The notes: generated by a model not told the origin, from the sequence alone. DNA of 64,000 bases from Ampullaceana balthica (GCA_944989445.1 CALYLW010001092.1:124001-188000); one strand, 5' to 3'. Positions 1-10,654 are shown, counted from the stretch's first letter. Program-made: numbers and translations.

Positions 1-589
1 AAACACACACATTTTGTTTGTACTACTTTAATGAAAAAAACAAACAAAAAGAAAAACAAAAAATTAACTTTTTATAAATTACCATAGAATAATTTTCTGA
101 AAACTTAAACAGTAATATAAATTACTACTTGCAAGTTAAACACAATATTTGAACCACAATGCCATGTAGGTACTTTTTCGCGTATCATTCTGTGCATGTC
201 GAAAATCCACGCAATAACTGACGCGCGATATTAATAGTATATTCTGTCAAGCAGTGATGTGTTCTTTGTGTTGTTTTCTTATAAAAGTGTCATCTGTGAT
301 GTATACCGCTAAATTAAAAAGAAAATAGATACAATTTTTAAGCGATTTTAAATTTCTTAACGGTTATGCGTTAGTTATAACAAACAGTATGTAATAAAAA
401 TGTCTTGAGAATCCGTTAATTACGACTCGAAAGTACGAATATATTATTTTCACCCGGGTTTTCCTCTTTCAAAAGAAAAAGGGCGGTTGTCCGAAAGGGC
501 TGCACTTTTCAAATGCCTCCAAATGCCACCCCCAAAACATGTGCCGTACGGGGCGGACCGCCCCCACCGCCTCCCTAGCTACGCCACTG
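1..589 (-). mobile_element. hAT element, terminal part, cut by window edge
   Basis: The right edge reads CTAGCTACGCCACTG, the inverse of the CAGTGGCGTAGCTAG terminus seen at 26890 and 22047. The whole stretch is collinear with 28790-29371: both share the run near AATTTTCTGAAAACT, the ACTACTTGCAA segment and a GGGGCGGACCGCCCCCACC block next to the end. It is therefore a second copy of the 26890-29371 element, with only its 5' portion inside the window. The element interrupts an L1-like LINE that continues from 590. No transposase coding is visible in this part. Confidence 0.8.
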
Positions 590-1830
590 TATGGGCCTGT
601 AATTTTGTAATCTGTGTTGAGTAATGATATGGGCCTGTAATTTTTAAGTTTTGTTTTGTCTGTGTCTTTCTTTGGTAGAAGTGTGATGTATGAAGTGTTC
701 ATTGAATTTGGTAGTTCCATGTTGTTGTAAGCTTCTTCTAAAGTTGCATGTAATATTGGGCCTAGTGTTGTAAAAAAGAAGTTGTAAAACTCTGTTGTTA
801 GTCCATCTGGTCCAGGTGTTTTGTTTTTATTCATGTTGTGTAGTGTCCCTTTTATGTCTTGTAATGTAAATGGTTTGTTCATTTCTTTGGTTTGATTTTC
901 TTGTAGTGCTTTAGTCATATTTGTGTACTGATCCTGTATATCTGAATCAGTTTATTCATTTGCAAAAAGGTGTGTGTAGTATTTTTCAAATGTGCCTACA
1001 ATCTCTTTGTTGTCAATTTGTGTCTATTATTTGGATTATCTTTCTGCTTTTTTTATATTTTTTTGTTCTAATGTTAGGAAATGTATTGTTGGTGCTTCTG
1101 TGTAGTTTGTGAGTATTCTATTCTAACTAGGACACCATTATATTTATGCTGTTGTATTGTTTCTAATTCTTCCTCTAAATCTTGTATGGCCTGATTTGTT
1201 GGGTTGTTGTATTCTTCTATTGATATTAGCACTTTTAGTTCATCTTCTTTTTTTTCGAATTTGTCTGTGTAGCTGAGTTGCAAAATTGTGTGTGTTGTGT
1301 TTAATTGTGGATTTTAAAAATTCCCATTGTTGGCCTATATTTGTGGTTGGTAGTGTGCTGTATGGTTGGCCTATATTTGTGGTTGGTAGTGTGCTGTATT
1401 GTTGGCCTATATTTGTTGTTGGTAGTGTGCTGTATTGTTGGCCTATATTAGTGGTTGGTAGTATGATGTATTGTTGGCCTATATTTGTTGTTGGTAGTGT
1501 GCTGTATTGTTGGCCTATATTTGTGGTTGGTAGTATGCTGTATGTTGGACTATTTTACTAATTATTTCCGTGTAGTGATAGTTTTCTAAGAGTGCATTAT
1601 TAAATTTCCAATGATGTGATTCTTTTATGCAATTAGTCTTTATAGTGTTTAGTTTAATTTTTACCCCTTTGTGGTCTGTAAAGTTTAGGGTTTCTGGAAC
1701 ATGTTTTGCTTCATTAATTGTATCTGTATTTGGGGTGTAAAATCTATCTAACCTTGATTGACTGTTGAAAATGTTAGTTTTAAATGTAGTTTCTTTTCCT
1801 TTTTTATGAATTATAATACGCACCGAAGTA
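590..1830 (-). pseudogene. L1/Tx1-like LINE ORF2 fragment (endonuclease end to early RT)
   Basis: Three minus-strand pieces line up in order. At 1823-1515 is the end of an APE-type endonuclease, with SRLDRFY and a FTDHKGV motif that corresponds to the SDH catalytic motif. At 1283-1074 is the linker region before RT. At about 918-590 is the start of the reverse transcriptase, with NKTPGPDGLTTEFY and LPKKDTDK..LKNYRPISLLN. This order is that of L1/Tx1 LINE ORF2. Stops and frameshifts between the pieces mark it as dead. The 3' part is missing because the hAT element at 1-589 interrupts it. A 36 bp array expands the linker. An upstream segment of ORF2 and any ORF1 are absent, so the copy is also 5'-truncated. 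Confidence 0.8.
1330..1545. repeat. 36 bp minisatellite, 6 units, inside LINE ORF2
   Basis: Units beginning TTGGCCTATATTTG repeat at 1330, 1366, 1402, 1438, 1474 and 1510. The period is 12 codons, so the array keeps frame through the linker between endonuclease and RT of the LINE relic. The plus-strand open frame across it is a by-product of the repeat. Confidence 0.9.
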
Positions 1831-1894
1831 TTAAAAGGTTGTTGAATATAATAGGCACCACGACACTCTATCTAAAAAATTTAAAATGATACAT

Positions 1895-2075
1895 ATGATA
1901 AATAAAATGAACTAAAAATTCAATAATTTTAAATACAGTACACGCGATCTATCTGAAATTTTGACACATAGTTGTTATCGTCTGCTCGAGTCTGCCTACA
2001 AAATTTCAGCTCGCTAGCTTACGAGGAAGTGGGTTAAAATCGATCCAAAGTTTTTTTCGACAAGAAAGCAGTCAC
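1895..2075 (+). repeat. Dispersed repeat, CGATCTGAAATTTTGA type
   Basis: The run TCTATCTGAAATTTTGACA followed by AAAATTTCAGCTCGCTAG matches the two units at 32632-33020. It is non-coding and I cannot assign it to a named family. Confidence 0.5.
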
Positions 2076-3801
2076 CACGAGTTAATATACAGGGTTTAAT
2101 TTTTAAAAAATCTTACAAAACCAAGTTTTTTTACTATAAATCCTTTATTTACGAGACATAGCTAAAAGAATGTTCATTATAATACGCAGCGCACAATTAA
2201 AAAATCCAAAATTTTAATTGTTTCCTAAAACTAGTGGTCCGCGGAGATGTGCCTGGTGGTCCGCGAGTAAAGGAACATTAAATTATTTACATTTTTTTTT
2301 ACTGTGGTGTATTTGTCTAGGGATTGATGGTCTTTCCATACACAAGATGGAAAAGCTTGTTACCCGTTTTGGCGGCACCGCGTCCGAAGAACATCAATGA
2401 CACATAGCGCAGAGCGGACAACAGACTAAAAATCAATCTTTGCGCTATGTGTCGGCGCTTTTATGTAGGCGCTCTTTTGTTGTGTGCGATTTTGATGGTT
2501 TTGAAATAAATGCTTAGACTTATAGCGTCAATGAAATTCACATGTTAAGAAAAACAATTTTTTAAAAACACCATGAATGACTTCCAATAAACAGCTACTT
2601 GTGATTATACTCATGCGGTTAATCGATAATTTTTATGAATATTAAATATGCTATAAAATTGAGATATTTTCACATTTACTATTTCACCTTTATGGTGTTT
2701 TATGTTCCGGGTTACAGATCGGTCACTGGAATGCTCATATTAAACCCACTAATTAGAAAAATGAGTTCGAAACAGGCATCGTTAAAAAAGTTTTCTTGGT
2801 AAAAGAAGAGAAGTGAAGAGAGTGAAGAAGAGCCTTTAAAGTCCAAAAAGCATAAAACTCGTAACAGACAATGCAATGGTCCTACTTGAAATATGGATTT
2901 TTTGAGACAGTTAACTCCAAAATACCAACACCGCTCTGCATAGTTTGCGGCTTTCTAATGAGGCGAAGAAACCTTCAAAACTGCTTCGCCATTTGAACGC
3001 AAAACACCCTGGATTAAAAGATAAGCCCATGGAGTATTTTGAAAGGAAAAAACTGGAACATGAAGGGCAGACGAAATTTCTCACGGCCACCACATCAATA
3101 AATGAGAACGTACTGATAGCTCCAAATTTTGTGGCTAACGGCATTGCTAAGGCTAAAAAGCAATTCACTATCGGTGAAGAATTAATCTTGCCCTCTGCTA
3201 AAGACATTAGGGGCCGTCCATAAAGTACGTCACGCTATTTTTTACCATTTTTAATTACCCTCCTCCCCCCTGTCACAAACTGTCACACATCTCGACCCCC
3301 CCCCTAAAGTACATCACACTTTCGAACAAAAATGTTGTTTTTTATTAACAAAATATTCAAAAGTTATTATAAAACAGCGTGACGTCACACATGGCCGGAC
3401 ACAGTCAAAATTTAGTACACCCATTCCCTACCTCTGGAGCGTGACCTATGGCGTATTAATGCTGAACGGGCTAAAGCCATGGGCCCCCGATGATTAAGGG
3501 CCCCCAAATTTAGTATATTTTATAAGAAAGATGGATAAATGTTTGCATGAATTCCTGAAAATATCATAAATTAAATAAATTAATTTAAAAATAATTGATT
3601 TTATAGGCTCACTATGAGAAAATATTAAAGATTATTCTTTATATTTTTAAAATTCACCTTCTTCATCAGGGTCTTGTGGTCTTGAGGTAGAAAGTCGCCC
3701 TGCTGTGCAAGCGGTCATGTGATCGATTCCCGGCGTGGGCATACATTTCTTTTTTTAAATTGTATTTTTACACTCAATATTAGGATACCGGCAAACAGTT
3801 A

Positions 3802-5660
3802 GGGGCCGTCCATAAATGACGTCACGCACCTAGGGGGGGAGGGGGTTCACACTTTTGTGACGATGCGGGACGAGGGGGAGGGAGGGGGGTTGAAGAAATG
3901 TGACGTCACATCAAAAGGGTAACTTAAATAAAACTTCCACTGAAATATTTGGTCGCTTACAATTTATTTAATGCCTTTTTTTAAAAAAATCAGTGCTTCT
4001 CAATGTGCAGTCGGTAGGCCATCAGACGCTGGTTGGCGTAAGCTATCAAGACACGAAAATTAAATCTAATTATAATCCTTAAGTTTGAGAATCCACAAGA
4101 TAACGTATGAAATGGTTACACTGCGTCGTTTGATGTTGAAATCAAAGCATTTGTGATGTAACCGCAGCTCCGTTTGGTTCTCTCAAACTTTTTTGCCCGT
4201 TACCCCAAAATATACAAGTTTATGTGTGCGTTACCCCCACCCCCAGACTCTATGTCCTGCTCACATGACTAGGGGATTTGGGGGAGCGTCGTTAGCGAAA
4301 ATGCTACTGGTGAGTTTTCCAAGCATGACACGTGTCTAAAAATGATCTGAATAGGATTATGTGTAGATATTTTAAGTCAAAACGACACGGAATATCCTTT
4401 TTCTTTAAAAGGGGAGGGGGCGGGAGGGAATCTATTTGATAGAATTAAAAACGTTTTAAGTTTGATATAATTGTTCGATGGGTTTTTGGTCAAACGCCCC
4501 TGGCCATTCTAGTCTTCTAGATCAGTGCTTCTCAAAGTGGTGGTCTGCGGACCGGTGCCGGTCCGTAGGGCCATCCGCTGTCGGTCCGCAGATGTTCTCA
4601 AAAAAAGAACAGAAAAAATTGTCAGTGCAGGGAAAATAATGCACCGGTCCCTGGTGCAATGGCAAAAATTCCTGCCTGTCCGCAATACTAAAAAGATTGA
4701 GAAGCACTGTTCTAGATATATTGGTAAATGAGCCCATTTAAAAATTAGTCAAGTATTCATTAACTTTATTGAATGCATCAAATTCTTGACATCGCAATTC
4801 GAGAGGAGCACAAAACAACTTTTCTTCTTAGCTCAGTTTTTAAGGCATTAATTTTAAATATCACAGAAAGGATACGTGATACAGATAAGTCATGTGGATT
4901 AAGATTATTGTCACTCGTGTCAATATAAATGAAAGTAGGGTAGATTTAGGTGTCTTCGTATAGTACGTAGGTAAGAAATCTACATAGTTGTCAAATTTTA
5001 AAAAATGCATTTTCTGGAAGGAACCGGTTCAATAATGGACATATGTTCCAAGCGTACACATACACATGACGTATTTTAATATATCTAGTGGATTGTAGTG
5101 GATGTTATATGTCCCAAATGAGTCTGCATTACCCCCTAAGAATTCCCTTTTTGACCCCAGATGAGGTTATTTACCTCTGTTTCGCCGACCTCTTTCTTAC
5201 GGGATGCCCGTCAGTCAATTGAGGGATTTTTAAAAAATACATTTTAAAAAATGTTATTTTTAAATAATTTTTTTTCTAAACAAAGACGTTAACCGTGATG
5301 ATTAATAGTCAATGTTTAATTTGTATGCATTAAAATAAAATATAATCTAAGGATGTTAACACAGTTCGTTTTCTGAAGGCCAGTTAAACGTTTTTAAAAA
5401 ATGCTTCACGCGGGTTACGATATTACAATGTAGATCTTCACTAAATAAATAATAAATACTTAAATGACAATAAAAGTGATTTGAAACATACTTATTTTCA
5501 ATTAGAAAATAAGTTGTTTTGGGGTGGGGGGGGGGTCAAAGATTTTGTGACGTATTTTTAGAGGGGGGGGGGTCTAAGTTTTTGTGACGACGCGTGACGA
5601 GGGGGAGGGAGGGGGTAAAAAATTGGCAAAAATCGCGTGACGTCATTTATGGACGGCCCC
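3802..5660. mobile_element. Family A element copy 2, long form
   Basis: It starts GGGGCCGTCCATAAATGACG after TTA and ends CGTCATTTATGGACGGCCCC. The right flank is TTT rather than TTA; comparison with family B copy 2, which reads AATTATTTCTTCG at this point, indicates an original TTA. G-rich blocks with GTGACGA motifs lie just inside both ends (3830-3890 and 5520-5620). The 1.86 kb interior has no recognisable coding region. A CAGTGCTTCTCAA run at about 3992 may be the remnant of one more hAT end. Confidence 0.8.
4523..4709. mobile_element. 187 bp hAT MITE with perfect 8 bp duplication
   Basis: The termini are CAGTGCTTCTCAA and TTGAGAAGCACTG, exact inverses. TTCTAGAT flanks the element at 4515-4522 and 4710-4717. 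CAGTG ends plus an 8 bp duplication are hAT signatures. The open frames that run across it on both strands are chance frames in a GC-rich palindromic sequence. Confidence 0.92.
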
Positions 5661-6535
5661 TTTTTTTTCATATTCCATTTTTTTCATGAATAATCTATGC
5701 CTGGGAAGGCCGATCCCGTGGTACAGATAAAGTATTTTAAAGGAACCGATGAACTATTTAGTTACACGTTACAGTCTTAAATTAGCTGCTAGCAATCATT
5801 TTATTTAAAGGGACGCTGGCTGGATAGGGCCCCAGTTTGAATTGCAGCCAGGGACCCGTGCAGTCTTAATCTGCACCTGAGCGTGACGTACTTTATGGAC
5901 GGTCCCTTAGCCGTGAACTTCTAGGAGAGGCTGCTGTTAACAAGAGAGCACATGTGCCATTGTTGGCTAGCACTGTAACTATGAGCAAAGAGGATATAGC
6001 CGAAGATATTGAGATACAATTGTTGGAGAGGATTAATTCATCACCGTGGTACGCACTCCAGGTTGACGAATTTACAGACATCGGTAACAAAGCAATATTA
6101 CGTACTTGTTTATTTATGTGAGATATATATCATGAGGATGTACATGAGGATTTGTTATGTGCTCTATCTTTAAATCAAATTAAAACTATAAAATCAAAAC
6201 AATTTTAAATACCTGTATAAACAATCAACGCAGCCAAAACCCCTACCACCCCCACCCACCCATAAACCCCCCCCCCGGTAAAATTATTAAACATTTATTG
6301 GTCCGCGGCGTTAACAAGGTTGGGGACCACTGCACTAGTTAGTGGTAATCGAATTCTTTCTTCCCCGTAAGTGGGGTAAAATAAAGTAAAAGAATGTTAA
6401 ATACTTTATGCTATTAGACTTCTGAGAAAAGTTCCGAACTACATAAAATTGTATTTTTACCCTGGAGAACTAATAATAATACGATACATACAAATTAAAC
6501 GATACTTTTACTGTATAAACGTTCATTCAGTCATT

Positions 6536-6580
6536 ATTTTATTTTATCTTATCTTATCTTATCTTATCTGTTTACAGACG
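6536..6580 (-). mobile_element. Ultra-short LINE 3' end insertion (45 bp)
   Basis: The insert is a TTATC repeat followed by TCTGTTTACAGACG, which is the very 3' end of the LINE at 7651-8740 in the same orientation. CAGTCATT occurs directly on both sides (6528-6535 and 6581-6588), so this is a complete retrotransposition product with nearly all of the element missing. Confidence 0.8.
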
Positions 6581-7004
6581 CAGTCATTCACAAGCAAACC
6601 AAATAAATTAACAAAATATTTAATGAGAGTACAATTACACATGTCGGTATATTGTGCAACATAGGATATCATATGATACGATGAACAAAACATTTATCGT
6701 GTTAAAATGAAGCCGATGTCTCCTCTATGTCCGGATCAAGTGGATTGTTGTATTATTATTTCCTTTTAAATTTTCTAAATTGTTTTTGTTAATGGGCAGT
6801 TATATTTTTAGTGGTGTATTTTGCTCTAGATTTCAAAATTTCCCTGAATAGACGTTTGTATGTAGCTGAAACCATGCCGATTGTTTTATTAAATTATTGA
6901 CGCTTTTTTTTCTGTTTACTGATCATTTAACAATAACGTAATGTTGAATTCCGAATAACGTCAATAGATAACATTACCTTGTATTGTAATTATGTTAAAT
7001 TTTT

Positions 7005-7428
7005 GCGAAGAAATAACTGTTTGCCGGTATCGTAAAACTGACTGCAAAAGACAATTTAAGAAAGAAAAAAACAAATTTAAACAATTCCACACCCCAACGG
7101 GGGATCGATCCAGCGACCGCTTGAACCACAAGCCCATATTCTTCTGATTAGACCAGCAGATCCTTTTGACTTTTTAGATATATCAGTGATATTCTTTAAT
7201 AATTTCTCTTTTTGACCCTATCAAATCAGGTTTTTCGATTACTAAGACTATCGTATCGGAATAGATATCAGATTAATAATAATAGTTAAGATTTTTAAAA
7301 TTTATTTAATTGATCATATTTTCAGCGATGCGTATAAACATTTGTCCATTTTTACTATAAAATATACTAAGTTGGGGGCCCTTAAATCATCGGGGGCCCC
7401 TTGCTTTAGCCCGTTCAGCCCCCCCCCC
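7005..7428 (-). mobile_element. Family B MITE copy 3, truncated
   Basis: On the minus strand it begins near GGGGGGCTGAACGGGCTAAAG, continues through the GGGGCCCCCGATGATTTAAGG block, then a tRNA-like part at 7168-7096 with TGGTCTAATCAG and GGATCGATCCCCC, and stops near TTATTTCTTCGC. The terminal about 130 bp of family B are missing at the low-coordinate side. Confidence 0.7.
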
Positions 7429-7650
7429 TAATCTGACATAGACTACATACTTTATTTATCTCAATAATAAAAAATGTAATAGATATTTTACAAAACACAT
7501 CTAATAGCAAAATAAGAAAAACAATCTTTAAATTTTTTTTGTATGTGTAGTAAACTTTTAACCAAAATTAAACTAAATTATTAAAATAAATATCACATAA
7601 CAAATGTTGTAGCAGCATCAATATTATTGTCACCATGAGAGAACAGCTGA

Positions 7651-8740
7651 AATTATCTTATCTTATCTTATCTGTTTACAGACGCTCCTTCTATACAGAA
7701 GATTATTGCGTCCTACGCTTATCTATGGTTTGTGTTTAGTCCTGCATTTTTATTAGAGATTTAAATCTTGATAAAGTGTTGGTTTTCCTGGATTCTTCAG
7801 GCAACCCATTCCACGCCCGAATTCCGGACGGGAAAAAGGAAAACTTGTATGTGTTTGTTCTTGCATACGGAATAAGAAAGGTGTTTTTATCCTTATGTCT
7901 ATCTGAGGGTTGTATTAAGTTATCTTTGTGTTGTATTTCTAAATTAGAATTAATTGCTTTATGTATGATTACTACTTTGCTCTTGGTTCTTCTATCCTCC
8001 AGTGTTTCAAGGTTCAATGATCTAACCAATGGTGCTACTCTTGTCAGTTTCGAACATTCTCCAGTAATGAATCTGGCAGCTCTTTTTTGAATTTGTTCTA
8101 GTTTATCAATGTTTTCTTTGGTGGATGGGTCCCATACAGAAGATGCACATTCTAGTGCAGGTCTCACCAAAGTGAGGTAGCATTTTAGTTTTATATCTCT
8201 ATTACATTTGTTAAAGTTCCTTTTTATAAAGCCTAAGGTTTTGTTTGATTTTTTAATAACTTCATTGACATGGGGATTCCATGATAGTTTCTCATTTATT
8301 AAGATTCCTAAGTATTTTGCATCTTTAGTTTGGGTCAGTTCTTTTCCATGAATGTAATATTTTGAATTTATTTGTTTCTTTTTCTTTGTTACTCTTAACA
8401 GTTGACACTTTTCTGGATGGAAAGACATACTCCAGTTAGTTTCCCATTTTTTCAATTCATCTAAGTCTTTTTGTAAAATGTTGCTATCTTGTTCTGATTT
8501 AATTGTTCTATAGATTATACAATCATCAGCAAATAGCCTAACTTTTGTACCTGTTGAGATGTTGTTGGGTAAATCATTTATATAAATTAAAAAGAGTAAG
8601 GGACCTAGCACAGTTCCTTGTGGAACTCCTGAGTTAACCTTTATTGGTGCAGATTTAGATCCATTAATTATTACAGTTTGCTCCCTGCCCAAAAGGAAGT
8701 CTTGGATCCAGTGATGTAAGGAACCTGAGATTCCAAAGTA
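7651..8740 (-). mobile_element. Jockey/CR1-like LINE, 5'-truncated, GATAA-repeat tail
   Basis: On the minus strand the element enters in mid reverse transcriptase (NYFGISGSLHHWIQDFLLGR), runs to the ORF end at 7736, then a short 3' UTR with GCGTCCTACG-type sequence (AGGACGCAATAATCTTC) and a tail of GATAA repeats. The same 3' end recurs at 6536, 10655, 12837 and 49037, so the family has been active repeatedly here. Confidence 0.85.
7736..8692 (-). CDS. LINE reverse transcriptase, C-terminal 318 residues
   Basis: This is the C-terminal half of a non-LTR retrotransposon polymerase that copies its own mRNA at a nicked chromosomal site. Visible motifs are GVPQGTVLGPLLFLIYINDL at about residues 19-38, the catalytic FADDCIIYR at about 54-62, the KYLGILINEKLSWNPHV thumb-region motif, and a conserved tail with CASSVWDP, QKRAARFI, RAWNGLPEE and SRFKSLI. 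These are typical of Jockey/CR1-group LINEs. Coding continues upstream of this ATG to about 8738, where the insert is truncated, so the ATG is internal and not a true start. The fingers part of RT and the endonuclease are missing. There are no stops or frameshifts, so the insertion is fairly recent, but it cannot be autonomous. Confidence 0.88.
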   Translation of the reverse strand: MGREQTVIINGSKSAPIKVNSGVPQGTVLGPLLFLIYINDLPNNISTGTKVRLFADDCIIYRTIKSEQDSNILQKDLDELKKWETNWSMSFHPEKCQLLRVTKKKKQINSKYYIHGKELTQTKDAKYLGILINEKLSWNPHVNEVIKKSNKTLGFIKRNFNKCNRDIKLKCYLTLVRPALECASSVWDPSTKENIDKLEQIQKRAARFITGECSKLTRVAPLVRSLNLETLEDRRTKSKVVIIHKAINSNLEIQHKDNLIQPSDRHKDKNTFLIPYARTNTYKFSFFPSGIRAWNGLPEESRKTNTLSRFKSLIKMQD

Positions 8741-8771
8741 GTTAAGTTAAATTATAAAGAGATATGTAAAG

Positions 8772-9046
8772 AATAAAGTTAAAGACAAGGGTGAGCCACA
8801 ATTATATAGCTAATTAAACAATAAAGTTAAAGACAAGGATAATACGCAATTATATAGCTATGTCAACAATAAAGTTAAAGACAAGGGTAAGACGCAATTA
8901 TATAGCTATGTAAACAATAAAGTTAAAGACAAGGTTAAGACGCAATTATATAGCTATGTAAACAATAAAGTAAAGGACAAGGAAAAGACGAAATTATATA
9001 GCTATGTAAACAATAAAGTTAAAGACAAGGTTAAGAGGCAATTTTT
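8772..9046. repeat. 48 bp minisatellite, about 5.7 units
   Basis: Units beginning AATAAAGTTAAAGACAAGG repeat at 8772, 8820, 8868, 8916, 8964 and 9012 with a few substitutions. It lies between the truncated 5' end of the LINE and a PAL element. Confidence 0.92.
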
Positions 9047-9104
9047 ATTCCTTTAAATATACACATTGTTCAATAGTTCTATGATCTATTAATAGTCTTA
9101 ACTA

Positions 9105-9620
9105 AGGACAATGGGACTAGGGGAAAGCTTGACATTCATTGACATTTTATCCCTAATTATAGGGATCGAAGTCAAGTGGCCTGCCACTCGGATAAAATAG
9201 AACGCTGTCTGTTCTTAAAAGGTAAAAGAAGTACCGCACTTGATAAAAATTATACATACATATAATTTATAGTCATTATATAAATTTCATAGTTTCAATA
9301 TTTCTATAATAAATTTCATTCTTAAAAATGAATGATTTCTTCTAAATTTATATTTCTATGCGCATTTCCCATTTACATACAATGATACATTTATAAAACA
9401 CACATTAAACATGTAATGCCTCTTTGATTTTAAATAACACATTTTGTTTCCTAATTGAGAATTACCCATTTATCTACAAGTCTCAATTTTGTCAACACAG
9501 AGTCATATTAAAGATATCAGCACCGGTGCTTTGTGGTGCGCCACTTACTGGAAACACATTAATTCGTAAATGTAAGGTGTTCTCTTCCAAATATGTCATT
9601 TCTTCATTTTACAGTTAACA
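9105..9620 (+). repeat. PAL element copy 1
   Basis: Palindrome 1 (ATCCCTAATTATAGGGAT) is at 9149-9166 and palindrome 2 (CAAGTGGCCTGCCACTCG) at 9173-9190. Box 3 (AGCACCGGTGCTTTGTGGTG) begins at 9519, about 345 bp away. The interval is AT-rich and non-coding. After box 3, GGAAACACATTAAT matches other copies. This entry defines the family; the other copies are listed by position. Function unknown. Confidence 0.85.
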
Positions 9621-9780
9621 ATAAATATACCCGCACTTTGTAGCGGGAATGTGCTGACCCTTTTCCCCACTATTAGTTGCTGGTTATTACATTTTTTATT
9701 TGCCAAGTAATTTATCAGATTCATCTATTAGTTAAAATCTTATGTGAAACAGAGTTATGTCATTTTAAGGAAAAAAATGT
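9621..9780 (-). repeat. Helitron-like 3' end, degraded copy
   Basis: ATATACCCGCACTTTGTAGCGGGAATGTGCTGACCC and the following 130 bp match 20620-20770 closely. The 20616 copy has the CTAG terminus; here it has decayed to CAATAAATATACCC. The CCCGC/GCGGG hairpin is intact at about 9630-9647. Confidence 0.6.
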
Positions 9781-10650
9781 TTTGTAACCATGGACACGAA
9801 GGCGTTCAATTTGATTTAGAATTTCAAAAGGCTTTAAATTATCACGTCAACATGTAATACGTTTGGTCTTGGTCTATCCATTAGTCCGGTAGCCAATGTT
9901 TAAATTATACTAATTAAACTAATATAAGAGAAATTGATATTACTGTACATCCATTTAATTTAAGTTGTGTTGTATGTTGGTAAATAATGTATAAGGTATC
10001 AGTCAGCACAATTAAAGTCTTCTATTCATGTGGGACATTTGAAACTTTGTGATATTTGACTGAGGAATCAGGCTGTCAGTACTACAGACAACAGACAGGA
10101 ATTAACATAACCTATTCAATTCGCAATACAAAATAATGAAGCGTTTTCAGGTTTGCTTTATTTAGTTTAATCTACCTCTGTATATAAGTCCGATAGTCAA
10201 AGTTTAAATTGTATAAGTGTATATTGCTTATGTAAACGCCAAACCAATTATAAATGTTATAATAATAATATGACACAGCTCAATTTAAGAAGAGTACACA
10301 AAAAATGGCTTACTGTAATTAAACAATAAATTAAAAGATTTTTGAAAGCGCATAGCTCCAAAAAAAATAGTATTGGAAAAATGACTGCACAAAAAGTAAC
10401 TGCGCTTTATATAAGTTTGCATGAATAATAATGATATAATCATGATAATAGTAAATGCATAGTGAATTACACACAACATAAAGTGATACTGCAACAAAAC
10501 AGTTTGAAGTTCGAATTATTTACAAATAGTGCTGAGGAGTAAGCCGGTTGTTTATAAACGTTCCGGACGTTAACTTGCGGCATTGAATAGTGCGACCAAT
10601 GATGACTGCACCAATAATACAGCACAGTGCGTTAAAAATAAATTATGTTA
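9781..10650. other. AT-rich stretch, nothing recognised
   Basis: No open frame of note, no tandem array and no clear transposon end. Short frames such as the minus-strand one at 10285-10497 show no family motif. Confidence 0.5.
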
Positions 10651-10654
10651 TTTC

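Larger units (their letters stand above)
3446..5879 (+). mobile_element. Family B hAT-type MITE copy 1 with tRNA-like segment
   Basis: The element is flanked by AGCGTGAC at 3438-3445 and 5880-5887, an exact 8 bp duplication, as hAT elements make. Termini CTATGGCGTATTAA and TTAATCTGCACCTG are inverse-related. Inside are the GCTGAACGGGCTAAAGCC block and, at about 3668-3745, a tRNA-like stretch with A-box-like GTGGTCTTGAGG and B-box-like TGATCGATTCCC. It lies within the right end of family A copy 1 and is itself split by family A copy 2. Compare 31543-32148, an uninterrupted copy. Confidence 0.85.
3210..5906. mobile_element. Family A MITE copy 1 (GGGGCCGTCC termini), interrupted
   Basis: Termini are GGGGCCGTCCATAAAGTACG and its near-perfect inverse ending at 5906. 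TTA flanks both sides (3207-3209 and 5907-5909), and the host transposase frame resumes after one TTA is removed, which proves insertion. The 3-bp TTA duplication suits a PIF/Harbinger-like mobiliser, but this is inference. The MITE itself is about 260 bp, comparable with the intact copy at 22919-23163; the rest is a nested family B element. No coding capacity. Confidence 0.85.
2770..6185 (+). pseudogene. hAT transposase relic, ZBED5/FAM200-like, split by insertion
   Basis: The 5' part (2770-3209) carries a BED zinc finger: a CIVCG-type pair in a shifted frame, then LLRHLNAKHPGLKDKP, followed by AKKQFTIGEELILPSAKDI. The 3' part (5910-6180) resumes with ELLGEAAVNKR, then SPWYALQVDEFTDIGNKA, the first catalytic Asp region of this hAT family, then HEDVHEDLLCAL. 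Removing the insertion at 3210-5906 and one TTA copy joins the reading frame directly. The frame has stops (for example after LFM near 6120) and frameshifts before the zinc finger. The C-terminal two thirds, including the dimerisation domain, are missing. The role was DNA transposition; this copy cannot make a working protein. Confidence 0.85.
2227..6332 (+). mobile_element. hAT element (ZBED5-like), outermost shell of a nest
   Basis: The right end reads GGTTGGGGACCACTG, the inverse of the CAGTGGTCCCCAACC terminus known for hAT elements of the ZBED5/FAM200 type. Near 2232 a degraded AGTGGTCCGCGG start is visible, matching the subterminal GGTCCGCGGCG near 6300. The left boundary is uncertain because no clean 8 bp duplication can be matched. 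Without nested insertions the shell would be about 1.4 kb, so it is an internally deleted copy. A hairpin around 2399-2452 (GACACATAGCGCAGAG and its inverse) lies upstream of the transposase remnant. Confidence 0.65.

Noticed and set aside
4522..4737. Short proteins on both strands
   Set aside because: They lie inside a 187 bp hAT MITE with exact duplications.
9149..9560. Hammerhead ribozyme inside PAL elements
   Set aside because: I looked for CTGANGA and GAAA cores at the right spacing in the palindrome and box 3 regions and did not find a consistent set across copies.
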